Shown: positions 8,291-17,540, numbered from the stretch's first letter. The stretch is 31,596 nt of DNA from F1-120-MAGs238 sp964484185 (GCA_964484185.1 CAZAEQ010000045.1:1-31596); one strand, 5' to 3'. Program-made: numbers and translations. The notes: generated by a model from the letters alone, not told the origin.

Positions 8291-9535
8291 TCAGAGGCGT
8301 TCAAATGGCGGAAGTGTCCCAACCAGCGGCAGGCAATAGTCAATAAATGCCTGCGAGACATTGTTATGTCCCTTCATGAATTCCGCGGGCATATGCCTTG
8401 TTTTGGCGGCAATTGCCGATAGTTCAACGCGCCGATAGGTGCTCAGGTAGGGCATTCCACCGATCCCGCTGGATTGGCGAACGATGCCGACCGACCCATC
8501 GCGTTCGCCATGCAGTGCAAGCTGAGCTGCGAAGCTGCCGCTGCGGCGAGCTTCCTTGGAATCGATTGGAGACGCGTCTGGCCAGCAGCGTTGAACATAG
8601 CCAAAGGTATCTGAGCGAACCCGCGGCGGCTTGCCGCCAATGGGTGTGAGTTTCTCTTTCAAGAGGTTTGAAAGCAAATCGCCCAGCGCACCTGAGCCAG
8701 AAAGCTGGACGTTTCCGTGAGAATCAACCTGGCCACCCTTGATGAGCTGGGCCGCGATTGGAGTTCCATTCTTGTCACAGATTCCTTCAGAGACGGCGAT
8801 GTGGCACCGCCGCTTTTTCGAATAGATGGAATCGACATCGGCTACGAAGCGGTCGGTATCAAACGGAACCTCTGGAAGATAGATCAGCTGCGGACCATCC
8901 GTTGATTCATGCTCCGGACGATCATGGCGACGCGCGAGGGCCGAGGCTGCGGTAAGGAACCCGGCGTGACGGCCCATGATCACGTTGATTTTTATTCCCG
9001 GCAGAGAGATATTGTCGAGGAAGTCAGCCATGCAGGCCATCGCGACAAATCGGGCGGCGGATGGGAAACCAGGAGTGTGGTCGTTCTCAAGCAAGTCGTT
9101 GTCGACGGTTTTGGGAACATGGAAGCAACGCATTTCGTAGCCGCCGGAATTGGCGATTTCGTTGACAATGCGGCAGGTGTCTGAAGAATCGTTGCCGCCG
9201 ATATAAAAGAAGTAACGGATGTTGTTTTTCTTGCAGGACTCGACAATCCGATTGCAATAGTCGGCATCGGGTTTATCGCGCGTTGAGCCCAGGCCGGCGG
9301 ACGGTGTGAGTGCAAGCCGGTCGAGTCGATCCTGGTGCATGTCGGTGAGATCGTGAAACTCAGATTTGGTGAGGCCGCTGACACCGTTTTTCATGCCCAG
9401 AACTTTGGTGACGACTCCCGCGGCTTGGAGTCCCTGGCGCAAACCTTCGACAACTCCGACCAACGACTGATTGATAACGGCAGTGGGGCCACCAGATTGG
9501 CCGATTGCTGCATTGCCTGTGATGAAATCCTTCAT
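8291..9535 (-). CDS. 6-phosphofructokinase, probably pyrophosphate-dependent
   Basis: It phosphorylates fructose 6-phosphate at C1 in glycolysis. The protein has 414 residues, longer than the ~320 of ATP-PfkA. Signature segments are GQSGGPTAVIN (12-22), GGNDSSDT (113-120), PKTVDNDL (141-148) and MGRHAG (187-192). ATP-dependent enzymes normally have GGDGS and PGTIDND. A bulky acidic residue in place of the second Gly and the Lys in PKTxDND are hallmarks of PPi-using PFKs, so a reversible PPi enzyme is inferred. GGAG lies about 9 bases before the ATG. It heads a likely unit with hpt and coaE. Confidence 0.88.
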   Translation of the reverse strand: MKDFITGNAAIGQSGGPTAVINQSLVGVVEGLRQGLQAAGVVTKVLGMKNGVSGLTKSEFHDLTDMHQDRLDRLALTPSAGLGSTRDKPDADYCNRIVESCKKNNIRYFFYIGGNDSSDTCRIVNEIANSGGYEMRCFHVPKTVDNDLLENDHTPGFPSAARFVAMACMADFLDNISLPGIKINVIMGRHAGFLTAASALARRHDRPEHESTDGPQLIYLPEVPFDTDRFVADVDSIYSKKRRCHIAVSEGICDKNGTPIAAQLIKGGQVDSHGNVQLSGSGALGDLLSNLLKEKLTPIGGKPPRVRSDTFGYVQRCWPDASPIDSKEARRSGSFAAQLALHGERDGSVGIVRQSSGIGGMPYLSTYRRVELSAIAAKTRHMPAEFMKGHNNVSQAFIDYCLPLVGTLPPFERL

Positions 9536-9601
9536 AAAACTCGCTCCTGATTGCGGGGCGAGTGTAGTAAGGGATGTTGCTGTTTTCAGAATGAATCGGC
9601 G

Positions 9602-11113
9602 TTATGCAAGCAGCTTGGTTGCATGCGTTTGAAGTTCGTTCCATGCCGCCCGAACATGTGATTCTGCCGTGAAAGTAGCTCCAATCGCCATGCGGAGGGT
9701 GCACTTGTGGCCACCCATTGAGGGAGGAAGTGAGGTGTGCGTAAGGAAGAGTTTGCCGCCAGAATTGAGGGAATCCAGGAGAATTTTGTTGAGATCGCCT
9801 TTGCCGGAGTCTTTGAGTCGGAAACAGATGAGGTTGAGCGTGCGCGGGGCAACGAGTTCAAAGCGATCATCGGCGGCAACGAAGCTCTCAAAGAGTGCGG
9901 AAAGGCGGATGTGTTCACGAATGTGCGTCTGCAAACCATTGACGCCATAGTGACGAATAACCAGCCAGAGTTTGAGAGCGCGGAAACGACGGCCGAGCGG
10001 GATCTGCCAATCGCGATAGTCAAAGACCTCACCAGAATCCGAGGGACGATTGCGAAGATACTCAGGTGTGATCGAGAGCGCATCGGTGAGCGTGCGGCGG
10101 TCGCGAACGAAGAAGCAGTCGCAATCGAAATTGGTGAGCAGCCACTTGTGGGCGTTGAAACAGAGCGAGTCGCAATGCTCTGCGCCGGCGAGGAGAGAGC
10201 GGAACTCCGGGCAAATCGCGGCAGCTCCCGCATGTGCAGCGTCGATGTGGAGCCAGGGAATAAGTGCCGCGGGAAGCGACGCCTGTGCAGCCGTTGCTCG
10301 GAGAACACGCGCGATCTCAGGAACGGGATCGACTGCAGTTGTGCCAGTGGTGCCGACCGAGGCGGCGACAAAGATCGGCAGCTTGCCCTTGGTGAGATCC
10401 TGAATGATGGCTTGCTGCAAAAGGTCGACACGCATGCGACCAGCGCGATCGACATCGATCAGGCGCAGGTGTGTATTGTCGAGCGGGCCATCGGCAAGGC
10501 CGGCGACCATTGCGGACTTAATGATCGATGAGTGAGCCTGGCTTGATGTGTAAAGCGTGAATGCTGGAAGCGGCGAGGTCTTGAGCTTCTTGAGTGCAGT
10601 TCGAGAACGATGTCGTGCCGCGACGAGTGCGACCAGTGCGGCATCGCTGGCCGTTGATTGAATAACGCCGCCGCCGGTGCTGGTTGAGTGAAACGCAGGC
10701 GGGAGAGAGAGCATCTGCGCGAGCCAATCCATGACGCGTGTTTCGAGCTCTGTGCATGCCGGGCTTGTCAGCCAGAGCATCCCCTGGACACCAAGGCCCG
10801 CGGAGAGAAGTTCGCCGAGCACGGATGGAGCGCTGGCATTCGCGGGGAAATACCCGAAGAAATTGGGGCTTTGCCAGTGTGTGATGCCCGGCATGATTGT
10901 GCGTTCAAGCTCTGCCGAAAGATCGGCCGGGAAATCTGGAAATGTCGGCGGGTTGGCGGGCAGGAGCTTGAGAATCTCACCGGGATCGACTTGAGACTGC
11001 ACGGGGCGGGACTGGATGTCCTGCCAGTAGCGGGCGATGAAATCGATTACTTCGCGTCCGCGTTCCTTGAACTCGGCGCTGGACATGTGAATGTTGTGAG
11101 GCGAAGTAGACAT
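9602..11113 (-). CDS. Group II PLP-dependent aromatic L-amino acid decarboxylase
   Basis: It probably decarboxylates Tyr, Trp, Phe or DOPA to the amine in the cytoplasm. It has 503 residues, normal for the family. The PLP lysine is K323 in NAHKWLLTNFDCDCFF, the PLP-nitrogen aspartate is D291 in HIDAAHAG, and H194 in SSQAHSS stacks on the cofactor. The stretch AAICPEFR after the aspartate is close to animal and plant AADC/TDC sequences. The usual HVDAAYAG has Tyr where this protein has His (HAG). It begins 6 bases after the M3 peptidase stop, so the two are probably cotranscribed. The exact amino acid substrate cannot be decided from sequence. Confidence 0.9.
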   Translation of the reverse strand: MSTSPHNIHMSSAEFKERGREVIDFIARYWQDIQSRPVQSQVDPGEILKLLPANPPTFPDFPADLSAELERTIMPGITHWQSPNFFGYFPANASAPSVLGELLSAGLGVQGMLWLTSPACTELETRVMDWLAQMLSLPPAFHSTSTGGGVIQSTASDAALVALVAARHRSRTALKKLKTSPLPAFTLYTSSQAHSSIIKSAMVAGLADGPLDNTHLRLIDVDRAGRMRVDLLQQAIIQDLTKGKLPIFVAASVGTTGTTAVDPVPEIARVLRATAAQASLPAALIPWLHIDAAHAGAAAICPEFRSLLAGAEHCDSLCFNAHKWLLTNFDCDCFFVRDRRTLTDALSITPEYLRNRPSDSGEVFDYRDWQIPLGRRFRALKLWLVIRHYGVNGLQTHIREHIRLSALFESFVAADDRFELVAPRTLNLICFRLKDSGKGDLNKILLDSLNSGGKLFLTHTSLPPSMGGHKCTLRMAIGATFTAESHVRAAWNELQTHATKLLA

Positions 11114-11119
11114 GGAGTG

Positions 11120-12850
11120 CTAGTGGGGCAGGAGTGTGAGCTGGTGGGAAACTCGCGCGGCGATTCGCTCAATAGTTGCGGCAGTGAAATCGAACTTGAT
11201 TCCGGCGGCGCAAAAAAGGTCCGGGAGCGGCTTGGTTCCGCCCAGAGAAAGTGCGCGGACATAACCGTTCACTGCCGCAGGTTCACCCTGTTCAAGCGAG
11301 AGAACCCAGAGCTGAAGCGCTCCCAAAAGCGCGATTCCGTATTCGATGTAGTAAAACGGATTGCCAAAGAGGTGGCCCTGGCGCTGCCAGCCGACCTGAT
11401 GGAATTGTTCAAGCCCGGACCAGTCGACGCCGGCACCGAAACGGCGATCGAGGCTGAGCCAATGTTCAGTGCGGGCCGCGCGTGAATGGTTGGGATTCGC
11501 GTAAACCCAGTGCTGAAACGCATCAATGGTCATGATCCACGGAAGGATTTTTATGACACCTTCAAGGTGTTGACGCATCGCACGATGGTGATCCTGCGGT
11601 GCCGGGTAATAGCCTTCATCGCCGCCCCAGTGCTTCATGGTGAGCAGTTCCATGCTCATGCTGGCGACTTCGCAGAATTCAATTGGGGCAGAACGATAAC
11701 GAAGCAGGGGCTCATCGCCTGCGAGCATCGAATGGAACGCGTGGCCCGCTTCGTGGACCATAGTTTCAACATCGCTGGAGCGGCCCGCAGCATTCATAAA
11801 GATGAACGGTCGGCGCGATTGCTCGAGCATGTATTGATACCCGCCAGGGGCTTTCCCCTTGCGGCTGTCGAGATCGAGACACGATTTATCCTGGCAACCG
11901 CGGCATTCTGAACCGGTGCCCAATTTTGAAAGCATGGTGCCAAGTCGAGGGTCAAGGTGGTTAAACGCGCGAATGGCGCGGGACATGAGCTCTGTGCCGC
12001 CATTGAAGGGCTTGAGCGGTGGGCGATTCTGGGGATCAACCGCGAGATCCCATGGGCGAAGTGCGGAGAGACTGAGTTGTTTGGCGCGAGTTGCTTCGAG
12101 CTCTCGCACCAGAGGCATGATGCACTTCTCAACGGCATCGTGGAATTTCATGCAGTCAGCAGGGGTGTAATCGAAGCGCTGCATGTTGCGGAATGAGTAA
12201 TTGACGAAGTTGTCGAAGCCAGCATTTCGTGCAACGGCTGTGCGTTTGGCGATCATCGCATCGTAAATGGTGTTGATGGAATTGGAGTCAGTAAAACGCC
12301 GATCGGTAACAGCCCGCCACGCGGCTTCGCGCTGGGCGCGGTCAGGCGATTCGGAATAGCGGCCCATCTGCGGAAAGGTCTGTTCCTTGCCATCAAACTG
12401 AACCGTCATGGCGCCGGCGATTTGATCGAACTGCTGGCTCAAAAGCTCGAGGTCGGTCTCAATGGCGACGTTCTCCGGCCGGAAGAGTTCGACATCGACG
12501 CGCGTGGAACGATCAAAGACCATGTAGCGTTCAGGGTTGAGCTTAAACTGCGACGCAAGAGAGACATACCGTTTGTCCAGGTCAAAGGAAATCGGCTTGA
12601 GTCGCGGCGGGATTTCGTTGACGTACTTCTCGAAAGCCTCCTGATTGGATTTTTGTTCGGTGAAACAGGTCATGTTGATGTAGAGCCGTGCGCGAGCTTC
12701 GGAGCATACGGCTTCGAGATCAGAGCGATCCACGAGCCATTGCTCAAAGTCGGTGAGAGAAGTAATGGGCCTGGTTAACAGGGTCTGGAAGAGCGGCTCG
12801 ATTTCGGACCAACGTGTTGCGTCGAGGGATTGCGGAACAAAGTTTGGCAT
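11120..12850 (-). CDS. M3-family zinc oligoendopeptidase (PepF-like)
   Basis: This cytoplasmic metallopeptidase cleaves short peptides. It has 576 residues, normal for PepF-type M3 enzymes. The zinc site HEAGH is at residues 366-370, with the third ligand glutamate (E394) in EFCEVASMSMELL. The LDLDSRKGKAPGGYQ region before it is typical of the family. It is preceded by a short insertion with three cysteines (C316, C319, C324; SECRGCQDKSC) that I do not associate with the family and that might bind a metal. No signal peptide is seen. Coupling to a downstream amino acid decarboxylase suggests use of peptides as an amino acid source; this is inference. Confidence 0.9.
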   Translation of the reverse strand: MPNFVPQSLDATRWSEIEPLFQTLLTRPITSLTDFEQWLVDRSDLEAVCSEARARLYINMTCFTEQKSNQEAFEKYVNEIPPRLKPISFDLDKRYVSLASQFKLNPERYMVFDRSTRVDVELFRPENVAIETDLELLSQQFDQIAGAMTVQFDGKEQTFPQMGRYSESPDRAQREAAWRAVTDRRFTDSNSINTIYDAMIAKRTAVARNAGFDNFVNYSFRNMQRFDYTPADCMKFHDAVEKCIMPLVRELEATRAKQLSLSALRPWDLAVDPQNRPPLKPFNGGTELMSRAIRAFNHLDPRLGTMLSKLGTGSECRGCQDKSCLDLDSRKGKAPGGYQYMLEQSRRPFIFMNAAGRSSDVETMVHEAGHAFHSMLAGDEPLLRYRSAPIEFCEVASMSMELLTMKHWGGDEGYYPAPQDHHRAMRQHLEGVIKILPWIMTIDAFQHWVYANPNHSRAARTEHWLSLDRRFGAGVDWSGLEQFHQVGWQRQGHLFGNPFYYIEYGIALLGALQLWVLSLEQGEPAAVNGYVRALSLGGTKPLPDLFCAAGIKFDFTAATIERIAARVSHQLTLLPH

Positions 12851-12864
12851 GGAATCATGGTAGC

Positions 12865-12896
12865 AAAAAAAAGAAACCCCCGGCGAAGGCCGAGGG
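12865..12896 (-). terminator. Rho-independent terminator of the ClpP-like gene pair
   Basis: Read on the minus strand, CCCTCGGC-CTTC-GCCGGGGG forms a stem (12877-12896) with a CTTC loop and one G-T pair, followed by TTTCTTTTTTTT (12865-12876). It lies 24 bases after the stop at 12921. Confidence 0.88.
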
Positions 12897-12920
12897 TTCT
12901 GAGTACTGAAATCGAAAGAG

Positions 12921-14093
12921 TTACTTGCTCAGGTCTTTGATGATCTTGCGCTGCTCTTCAACCCACTTGAGCGCCTCAGCGGGCTCCATATTCATGACGA
13001 TGTACGCCATATTGGGGTTGTTTCGGAGCATCTGCTCCAGCTTCTCGAGCCCCTGCTTGGCCTTATTCAGGAACCGGAGGCGGTCCTCGCGAGTTGCCGC
13101 GGCCTGAGCAGCCGCAACGTTCATGGTGTACTGACGATAATAAGCTGCGTTCAGATCTTCGTCGCGCTTTGTGTTGGCACGGAACTCCATGTTCTTCTTC
13201 TCAGCCTTACAGACTGGCCAGAGAAGCGCTCCGGTCTTCTGTCCAACCCATTCAATCTCCTTGTAACCAAGAAGATTGGTGAGCTCGGCAAGTGTGTCCG
13301 CAGTACCTTTAGAAAACTTGAATTGAGCAGCCGTTTGAGAGTTAAAGGTAAGAATTCTTCTACCTGCCATGGGGTTCAAGACATGCTTGCCGCTGATGCT
13401 GTCCTGATACCAGGTAACATCGCCAGTTTTTTCGTCGATGCTGGCCGACAGAGCTCCCGAGGGAAGTTCAATCTTGAGGTCGGCAATATCTTCATCGTTC
13501 GAGGAGATCTGCATAGCCCGCATGATGCGCGTGTCGTGGCCACCGCGGTCAGAGATGACTTCCATCAGCGCCAGCACTTGTTCAAGGCCCATTCCCGTCA
13601 TTGGACGGTCGAGGCTTCCGGCAAAGCCAGTGCAAGCGCCGTAGTTTGCCTGGGTCGTAAAGTAGATATCGTTAAAGGTGTGGGCGGTCATTGCTGCCGC
13701 GGAAATAGCAGATTCGATCCACGCGACGCTATGGAACTTCTTCTTGTACTTAGTCTGAATGATGTCCGAAAGCGGTTTAATCTCAAGCAACATTCCGCCG
13801 CCGGAATAGAAGCGGAAAACAACAATATCGATTTTTTCTTCCTCAAGGAGTGGGAGAATTCGCTCGAGAATTCCGGCTGTCATATACACGCCGACCATGT
13901 CCTTCTCGCCGCGTTCACCCATGGTGATCACTGCTCCGCGGGGGACGGCATTTGGATCGCGCTGCACCGCTGGCTTTGCCGCCGGCTCAGCTGGATCGGC
14001 CGGTCTCATTGCCATTGCGGGCAGAGCAAACGAAAGTGCAAGGAGGCTTGTAAGCCCCAAGACGCTTTTCTTAATCGATGTAAACAAACTCAT
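12921..14093 (-). CDS. Secreted ClpP/SppA-fold protein (short member of a pair)
   Basis: The protein has 390 residues with a signal peptide (MSLFTSIKKSVLGLTSLLALSF, cleavage near AMA). Residues 50-165 resemble the crotonase/ClpP fold seen in NfeD- and SppA-like serine proteases: VVFRFYSGGGMLLEI (91-105), then HSVAWIESAISAAAMTAHTFNDIYFTTQANYGA (121-153). S131 in the AISAAAM segment sits where the nucleophile would be; activity is not proven. A helical, charged C-terminal part (about 310-390) may be coiled coil. AAGGAG lies 9 bases before the ATG. The larger relative lies 44 bases upstream on the same strand, and a strong terminator follows, so the pair forms one operon. Function unknown; membrane or envelope proteolysis is one possibility. 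Confidence 0.75.
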   Translation of the reverse strand: MSLFTSIKKSVLGLTSLLALSFALPAMAMRPADPAEPAAKPAVQRDPNAVPRGAVITMGERGEKDMVGVYMTAGILERILPLLEEEKIDIVVFRFYSGGGMLLEIKPLSDIIQTKYKKKFHSVAWIESAISAAAMTAHTFNDIYFTTQANYGACTGFAGSLDRPMTGMGLEQVLALMEVISDRGGHDTRIMRAMQISSNDEDIADLKIELPSGALSASIDEKTGDVTWYQDSISGKHVLNPMAGRRILTFNSQTAAQFKFSKGTADTLAELTNLLGYKEIEWVGQKTGALLWPVCKAEKKNMEFRANTKRDEDLNAAYYRQYTMNVAAAQAAATREDRLRFLNKAKQGLEKLEQMLRNNPNMAYIVMNMEPAEALKWVEEQRKIIKDLSK

Positions 14094-14137
14094 AAACCTA
14101 GCTCCTTCGGTCCAACGTAGAGACCTGTTACGCCTGA

Positions 14138-15631
14138 TTACTTCCGGTCGTTCTGCTGCTGCACGTCAATCTGGTCAATCAAAGATTGCAGGACTGCATC
14201 ACCTGGCAATTCAAGTTCATTCCGATACGCATCGTCAAAGACTTCCTTGAGATCTTTCTCGTTCAACTTGTCCATCATCTTGCGGAGCGTGCTCTTGCGC
14301 TTGCCACGCTGCTGGGTGCGTTCTTCGTACGTTGCGCCATTGACCGGAGTATCCTGGTATTCCTGCATGAGCTTCTGAAGTTCTTTCTCAGCAGCCACGA
14401 TCCTGCGGTCCCATTGATCACAGATCTTCTTGGCGGATCCAACATCAATCCGGTTGCGGTCCAGGCCCATTTGGAAGAAGAGGTCTTCCTTGGTGTTGGC
14501 TGTGCCCTTTGAGATTTTCAGATCAGTGCCGATTTTCGAGGTGATATTCAGATACGCCTTACCTTTGCCGCGGACATACTCCTGCATCGAGTCCGGACCT
14601 TTATCTGTGAGAAGCACTTCGTTGGGGCCTTCAGGCATGCGTTCAAAGAACTCGACTTCATCACCGGCAAACCGGTAACTGAGGACGTATTCGATGACGG
14701 CCATGGCATACATGATTCTGACGTCATATCCGCCTTTTACAACCCAGCCAGCTGCGTGCTGCAGGCGCAACGAACGTTGCTTCTCAACAACCGTACGGTT
14801 GCCTTGCATCATGACGTCGAGACCAAACATGCCGCCGATCATGGCGTCTTCGGTCATGTAAATTTCTTTGGTGCAAAGCGGCATCAATGAAGCGCCGCCC
14901 ATTGCCTTGTGCACCCAGGTTACAACGCGGGGCGGCTTGGGGAAGTTCTTCTGGATTTCGTCTGTAAGCGCTGGCCCCAGTTCTTCGTATCTGAAGAGCT
15001 CTTGCCAGCCTCTAAACTTTCTTTCGTTCGCTGGATCCCATTCTCCATCAAGGCTGAACACGATTGTGTCCGCATTCTCTTTGAGTGCATCGGCGGTCAG
15101 CTTGCGGACAAGTGTCTGTGTGATATTGCGGCCAAACTTACCTTTGAGTTCGGCGAAATAGACGCGATGTGCATCTTCGCCGACTGCTGGCGTCACTTCG
15201 GCAGAATCAGCCGCTTTCACCGCCGTACCCAGTGGCACATCGGCCTTTGCATCCGGCTTTTTTGTTTCAGTTTTCGTGGTATCAGTCTTGCCATCGGCCG
15301 GTGCAGGCGTACTGGTTTCGATCTTGATCACTTCCTCCACATCGCTCATCATGTAGTCGGTCGTGACATCAATCCCGGCGACCTTGCTCTTGAAGCGGAT
15401 GACATCAGCGGTCTGTGCCAGGATCTCGCCAACGATGACTCGACCATCCTTCAGCTTCAGCTTCGCCTGTTTGGGTGCATCAGTCTTTGTCCCGGCCTGG
15501 GTGGACGCATTGGCACCAGCTGGCTCAAGTGCCAGCACCGGCGTGGCGGCAAATAAGGCTGCAGATGCTGCTCCGGCCAATAGCAATCGAGACAGGCCGC
15601 GTGATAGGCAAAGTGAGGTGCGATTCTTCAT
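14138..15631 (-). CDS. Secreted ClpP/SppA-fold protein with N-terminal Sm-like domain (long member)
   Basis: The protein has 497 residues from the ATG at 15629-15631, preceded by GGAGAG. A signal peptide spans about 1-35 (LLLAGAASAALFAATPVLA). Residues 55-105 (KLKLKDGRVIVGEI...MSDVEEVIKI) look like a small beta-barrel domain of the type that begins many planctomycete secreted proteins. A Thr/Lys/Asp-rich linker follows (106-145). Residues 155-280 share the crotonase/ClpP layout of the neighbour, with VVTWVHKAMGGASLMPLCTKEIYMTEDAMIGG; S248 is the candidate nucleophile. Both proteins also share the later FSKGTA/ISKGTA...LG segment, supporting duplication. A basic helical tail (about 375-470) follows. 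The open frame continues upstream to 15898, but that part overlaps the next gene and has no signal sequence. Confidence 0.75.
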   Translation of the reverse strand: MKNRTSLCLSRGLSRLLLAGAASAALFAATPVLALEPAGANASTQAGTKTDAPKQAKLKLKDGRVIVGEILAQTADVIRFKSKVAGIDVTTDYMMSDVEEVIKIETSTPAPADGKTDTTKTETKKPDAKADVPLGTAVKAADSAEVTPAVGEDAHRVYFAELKGKFGRNITQTLVRKLTADALKENADTIVFSLDGEWDPANERKFRGWQELFRYEELGPALTDEIQKNFPKPPRVVTWVHKAMGGASLMPLCTKEIYMTEDAMIGGMFGLDVMMQGNRTVVEKQRSLRLQHAAGWVVKGGYDVRIMYAMAVIEYVLSYRFAGDEVEFFERMPEGPNEVLLTDKGPDSMQEYVRGKGKAYLNITSKIGTDLKISKGTANTKEDLFFQMGLDRNRIDVGSAKKICDQWDRRIVAAEKELQKLMQEYQDTPVNGATYEERTQQRGKRKSTLRKMMDKLNEKDLKEVFDDAYRNELELPGDAVLQSLIDQIDVQQQNDRK

Positions 15632-15767
15632 TGGACTCTCCGCTTTAGGAATGAAAAAGTCTGAGGCTGAACCAGTCCGGCTCGGCATGCTGACCAAAAA
15701 GGCCAGACTGCCAGAACTCATGACATCTACGGTATCCGGCGAATCCGCAAAGCCACGTTCTGAGACT

Positions 15768-17063
15768 CTAGACGCATAGATTCCGGACAAGTTCCAAGGC
15801 TTCCAGTCGGGTTGTAATTCGATCTTCCAATTGGGCGTCGTAGACCTGTTCAAGGATGTCTTTGAACTTTGGCCCCGGCGCCTGTCCCAGTGCTTCAAGA
15901 TCGTCGCCGGTAACGAACCTGGTCGGCGACAGTCCGCTCGGGGTCATGGCCAACTGCGCAATTTGTGCATCTAACGCCAAAGCCAGGAGTGGATCCCTGG
16001 CACTGAGTAAGGCTAATGCATCAGAAAACCATTGATTTTGCGCAAATCTCTTGCGATGGGCAATCGAAAGCAGATGCCAATTGTCTTTTAACGCCGCATT
16101 TCCCTCCAAGGCACCAAGGAGTTCCTGGGTTTCCTCATTGCTGAGGCACAAGGAACTGCGGAGGCTTGACGCAATCGCAGCTTGCGGCGACGCATCCGGC
16201 CGAGCTCGCGGCCGAAGCATGTTTCTCGGCAGGACCGATAACCCGAGATCAACCAGCCATGCTGCCAGATACGTTCCAAAGTTCCTAGTTTGGATTGCTT
16301 CCAAAGTGGGAAACTCTTGGCGCTGAAAATGAGGAAGCAACGCCAAATCGCCCAGTGAGGGGCCGACAAGTCCGTGTTGGGCCAGCAATTTCGCCGCTGC
16401 GACGCGGTTTTCGTGCAGCATCATTTTGCGAATTTCCTCGCCAACGCGCTCGCGGCTGATTCCAGAAAGTTCGCCGGCGTGCCGTCTGATGGCATCGCTG
16501 GTTGCGGGGTCGATTGTGAGCTTAAAGCGTGCCGCGAATCGAATCGCCCGCAAAATCCGCAGGTCATCTTCCTTGAATCTGGCATCGGGGTCGCCAACCG
16601 CTCTGAGTACTCTGGCGTTGATGTCCGCTAAGCCGTTCACGAAGTCAATAACTTTGCCCCGTGTCGTGTCAGTCGAATCCAGGGGATCAAGAAAGAGGGC
16701 GTTCACCGTAAAATCACGCCGGGCTGCATCGGTTTTGGGATCGCTGAATGTAATCGTGTCGGGGCGGCGACGATCCGAATATGGCCCATCTGCACGGAAA
16801 GTCGCGACTTCAACCATCTGGCCGCGACCCTTGACAATCATCACGCCGAATCGGGCTCCAACCTCTTCAGTTCGCGGGAAAAGAGCTGCAATTCGGCGCG
16901 GAGCGGCATCGGTTGCGACATCGAAATCTTTGGGCGGAATTCCGAAAAGCTCATCGCGCACGCACCCGCCGGCGAAGTACGCGATGTGTCCAGCATCACG
17001 CAATGTGCGGACGATCGAGAGTGCGAAATCGCGTGGCGAGATATGTGAGTCTTCACGATTCAT
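15768..17063 (-). CDS. CCA tRNA nucleotidyltransferase / poly(A) polymerase family
   Basis: A class II nucleotidyltransferase that adds CCA, or poly(A), to RNA 3' ends. It has 431 residues. AGGCVRDELFG is at 31-41, the metal-binding DFD at 46-48, and RRDFTVNAL at 115-123. The RNA-binding neck with DDLRILRAIRFAARF is at about 166-180. The C-terminal half (230-431) is divergent, so CCA-adding and poly(A) activities cannot be separated by eye. No HD domain is evident. The ATG is 6 bases after the stop of the AhpD-like gene, indicating cotranscription. Confidence 0.9.
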   Translation of the reverse strand: MNREDSHISPRDFALSIVRTLRDAGHIAYFAGGCVRDELFGIPPKDFDVATDAAPRRIAALFPRTEEVGARFGVMIVKGRGQMVEVATFRADGPYSDRRRPDTITFSDPKTDAARRDFTVNALFLDPLDSTDTTRGKVIDFVNGLADINARVLRAVGDPDARFKEDDLRILRAIRFAARFKLTIDPATSDAIRRHAGELSGISRERVGEEIRKMMLHENRVAAAKLLAQHGLVGPSLGDLALLPHFQRQEFPTLEAIQTRNFGTYLAAWLVDLGLSVLPRNMLRPRARPDASPQAAIASSLRSSLCLSNEETQELLGALEGNAALKDNWHLLSIAHRKRFAQNQWFSDALALLSARDPLLALALDAQIAQLAMTPSGLSPTRFVTGDDLEALGQAPGPKFKDILEQVYDAQLEDRITTRLEALELVRNLCV

Positions 17064-17069
17064 GAACGT

Positions 17070-17453
17070 TCATTGTTTGAAATGTTCTCGCGTGAGATCC
17101 AGAAACTCCACAGCGCGGCGAAGGTGAGGAATGACGATTGAGCCGCCGACGAGGAGCGCAATGTCAAATGATTCAAAGAACTCTTCATCGGTTACTCCGG
17201 CCTGCGCGCATTGATCAATGTGGTAGGCAATGCAGTCATCGCAGCGGAGCACCATGGATGCAACCAGACCTAGCAATTCCTTAGTCTTCTTATCCAAAGC
17301 CCCAGATTCGTAACACGCAGAGTCCAGCCGAAAGAAACGTTTGGTGTTCAATGTTGCGCTGGCGCGGCCCGTTTTGGGGGAAACGTCACTTTCGCCAAGG
17401 ATCCGGGTGTTCATTCGATCGCGGTACTGTTGAAATTCGTCATATCTATTCAT
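17070..17453 (-). CDS. Carboxymuconolactone decarboxylase / AhpD-like protein
   Basis: The protein has 127 residues of the CMD fold. The AhpD-type redox motif is C71-DD-C74 with H78 (LRCDDCIAYHIDQC), preceded by the helix KTKELLGLVASMVL. This points to a thiol-dependent peroxidase or reductase function rather than to true carboxymuconolactone decarboxylase. It leads a two-gene unit with the nucleotidyltransferase (6-base gap). Upstream lies a 163-base divergent region shared with the small gene at 17617. Confidence 0.85.
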   Translation of the reverse strand: MNRYDEFQQYRDRMNTRILGESDVSPKTGRASATLNTKRFFRLDSACYESGALDKKTKELLGLVASMVLRCDDCIAYHIDQCAQAGVTDEEFFESFDIALLVGGSIVIPHLRRAVEFLDLTREHFKQ

Positions 17454-17527
17454 AGGTAATAGTCCCCGTTTGCGTGAGAATCGTTACAAATCTGCGTTGG
17501 AACCTTTGCAGGAGCTCGTGCATCTAA

Positions 17528-17540
17528 TATCTTGAAGATA
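17528..17540. promoter_or_regulatory. Short palindrome in the divergent intergenic region
   Basis: TATCTT-G-AAGATA is a perfect inverted repeat with a single central base, lying between the AhpD-like gene and the small gene at 17617. TTGAAG within it, 18 bases before CATATG (17556-17561), might be a -35 for the plus strand. Operator function is only a possibility. Confidence 0.25.

Noticed and set aside
10688..11485. A 265-codon plus-strand frame over the decarboxylase and peptidase
   Set aside because: It spans two good minus-strand genes, with Arg/Glu-rich shadow composition and no motif.
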